Source of the DNA: an uncultured Bacteroidales bacterium
GTDB lineage: Bacteria > Bacteroidota > Bacteroidia > Bacteroidales > UBA932
Assembly (NCBI GenBank): GCA_946627685.1
Contig: CAMOVV010000078.1
Coordinates: 1 to 6,056 of the forward strand
DNA: 6,056 nt
Direction: 5' to 3'
In this document: positions 5,661 through 6,056 of the stretch, in pieces
Position numbering within the stretch: position 1 is the first letter of the stretch
Layout: every line of letters starts with the position of its first letter
Made by a program: the position numbers and the translations under genes
Notes under the pieces: model-generated
Seen by the model: the letters and a program-made list of their open reading frames with translations, nothing else
What the model was told of the DNA's origin: nothing
The model's database searches: none

Positions 5661-6056
5661 TCAAAATTCCTTTCCGCTGACTATGCTCAGGAAAGTCAGT
5701 CCCAGCAGCCTCATGTCGAACCACACGCTCTGGTTTCGGAGGTAGTAGAGGTCGAGGTCGAGGCGGGTGAGCATCTTTTCCAGGGTGTCAGTATATCCGT
5801 TGTAGAGCGTTGCGTAGGAGGTGACGCCGGGCCTGATTTGGTAGAGGTAGGCGTACCTCGGATTACGCTCCATAATCTGGTCTATGTAAACCTGCCGCTC
5901 GGGACGGTATCCTATGAAGGACATGTCTCCGGCAAACACATTAAGGAGCTGGGGAAGTTCGTCCAGATGGTGCCTGCGAAGGAAACCTCCCACCCTGGTG
6001 AGACGGGGGTCGTCGTCACCGGAGTAAAGCATGGCGCCGTCTTTCTCGGCATCCGT
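5661..6056 (-). CDS. Initiating polyprenyl-phosphate sugar transferase, C-terminal part
   Basis: This is the last 131 residues of a bacterial sugar transferase (PF02397; WcaJ/PglC-like), the inner-membrane enzyme that moves a sugar phosphate from a nucleotide sugar to undecaprenyl phosphate to start a capsule, O-antigen or glycoprotein glycan. The frame runs to the window edge ('TDAEKDGAML...'), so the Met encoded at 6032-6030 is internal and the N-terminus, including the membrane segment and catalytic Asp-Glu pair, lies outside. Conserved parts are 'DDDPRLTRVGGFLRRHHLDE', 'LPQLLNVFAGDMSFIGYRPE' and 'IRPGVTSYATLYNGYTDTLE'. Two points differ from the commonest pattern: GYRPER instead of GPRPER, and Arg-Pro-Gly-Val-Thr-Ser-Tyr-Ala in place of Pro-Gly-(Ile/Leu)-Thr-Gly-Trp-Ala. 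Both are seen in a Bacteroidales-type branch as I recall. The antiterminator gene follows 18 bp downstream. The sugar specificity cannot be read. Confidence 0.9.
   Translation of the reverse strand, partial: TDAEKDGAMLYSGDDDPRLTRVGGFLRRHHLDELPQLLNVFAGDMSFIGYRPERQVYIDQIMERNPRYAYLYQIRPGVTSYATLYNGYTDTLEKMLTRLDLDLYYLRNQSVWFDMRLLGLTFLSIVSGKEF

Noticed and set aside
1..6056. CRISPR array, tRNA, rRNA or complete insertion sequence
   Set aside because: No regularly spaced repeats, cloverleaf or rRNA-like sequence, or transposase core was seen by eye on either strand.

Overview
The window looks like a GC-rich member of the Bacteroidales. The evidence is the gene content: a Mfa-like fimbrillin lipoprotein with the Bacteroidales 'YDPCPVGYKVP' C-terminal domain, a UpxY/NusG-like antiterminator beside an initiating sugar transferase, and a small 'LAGS' peptide of a kind I associate with Bacteroidales surface-polysaccharide loci. 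Coding DNA is rich in G/C third positions, whereas the leaders are A/T-rich. Genus cannot be decided by eye.

Layout: (1) 1-445, plus strand, is the 3' end of a GH29 alpha-L-fucosidase gene. (2) 446-894 is the space between convergent genes. It holds a probable remnant of an Rpn-type nuclease/transposase C-terminus (480-620, minus), a perfect 15-bp inverted repeat (634-666), a REP-like dispersed repeat (670-696), a degenerate 19-nt direct repeat (710-754), and coding-like out-of-frame sequence just after the fimbrillin stop. (3) 895-3831, minus, is a 978-residue multidomain fimbrillin-family lipoprotein. (4) 3856-4559, minus, is a second, upstream fimbrillin-like lipoprotein gene whose reading frame breaks; its signal peptide and first ~200 residues survive, and a short C-terminal piece continues in another frame. 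(5) 4560-4866 is an A/T-rich, gene-free leader with small palindromes. (6) 4867-5049, minus, is the small LAGS peptide. (7) 5133-5642, minus, is the UpxY-like antiterminator. (8) 5661-6056, minus, is the C-terminal part of a polyprenyl-phosphate sugar transferase that continues beyond the window.

Everything from the right edge to 895 lies on the minus strand, so the polysaccharide-type genes (transferase, then antiterminator 18 bp later, then the small peptide) are followed in the same direction by the fimbrillin genes. The transferase would start a lipid-linked glycan and the antiterminator would act on transcription of a surface locus. The fimbrillin would be an exported, lipid-anchored pilus or surface subunit. 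Whether the antiterminator also reaches the fimbrillin genes across the A/T-rich leader is inference only. I see no complete new system here. The most unusual points are the small peptide next to the antiterminator, the transferase-then-UpxY order, and the broken fimbrillin paralogue.
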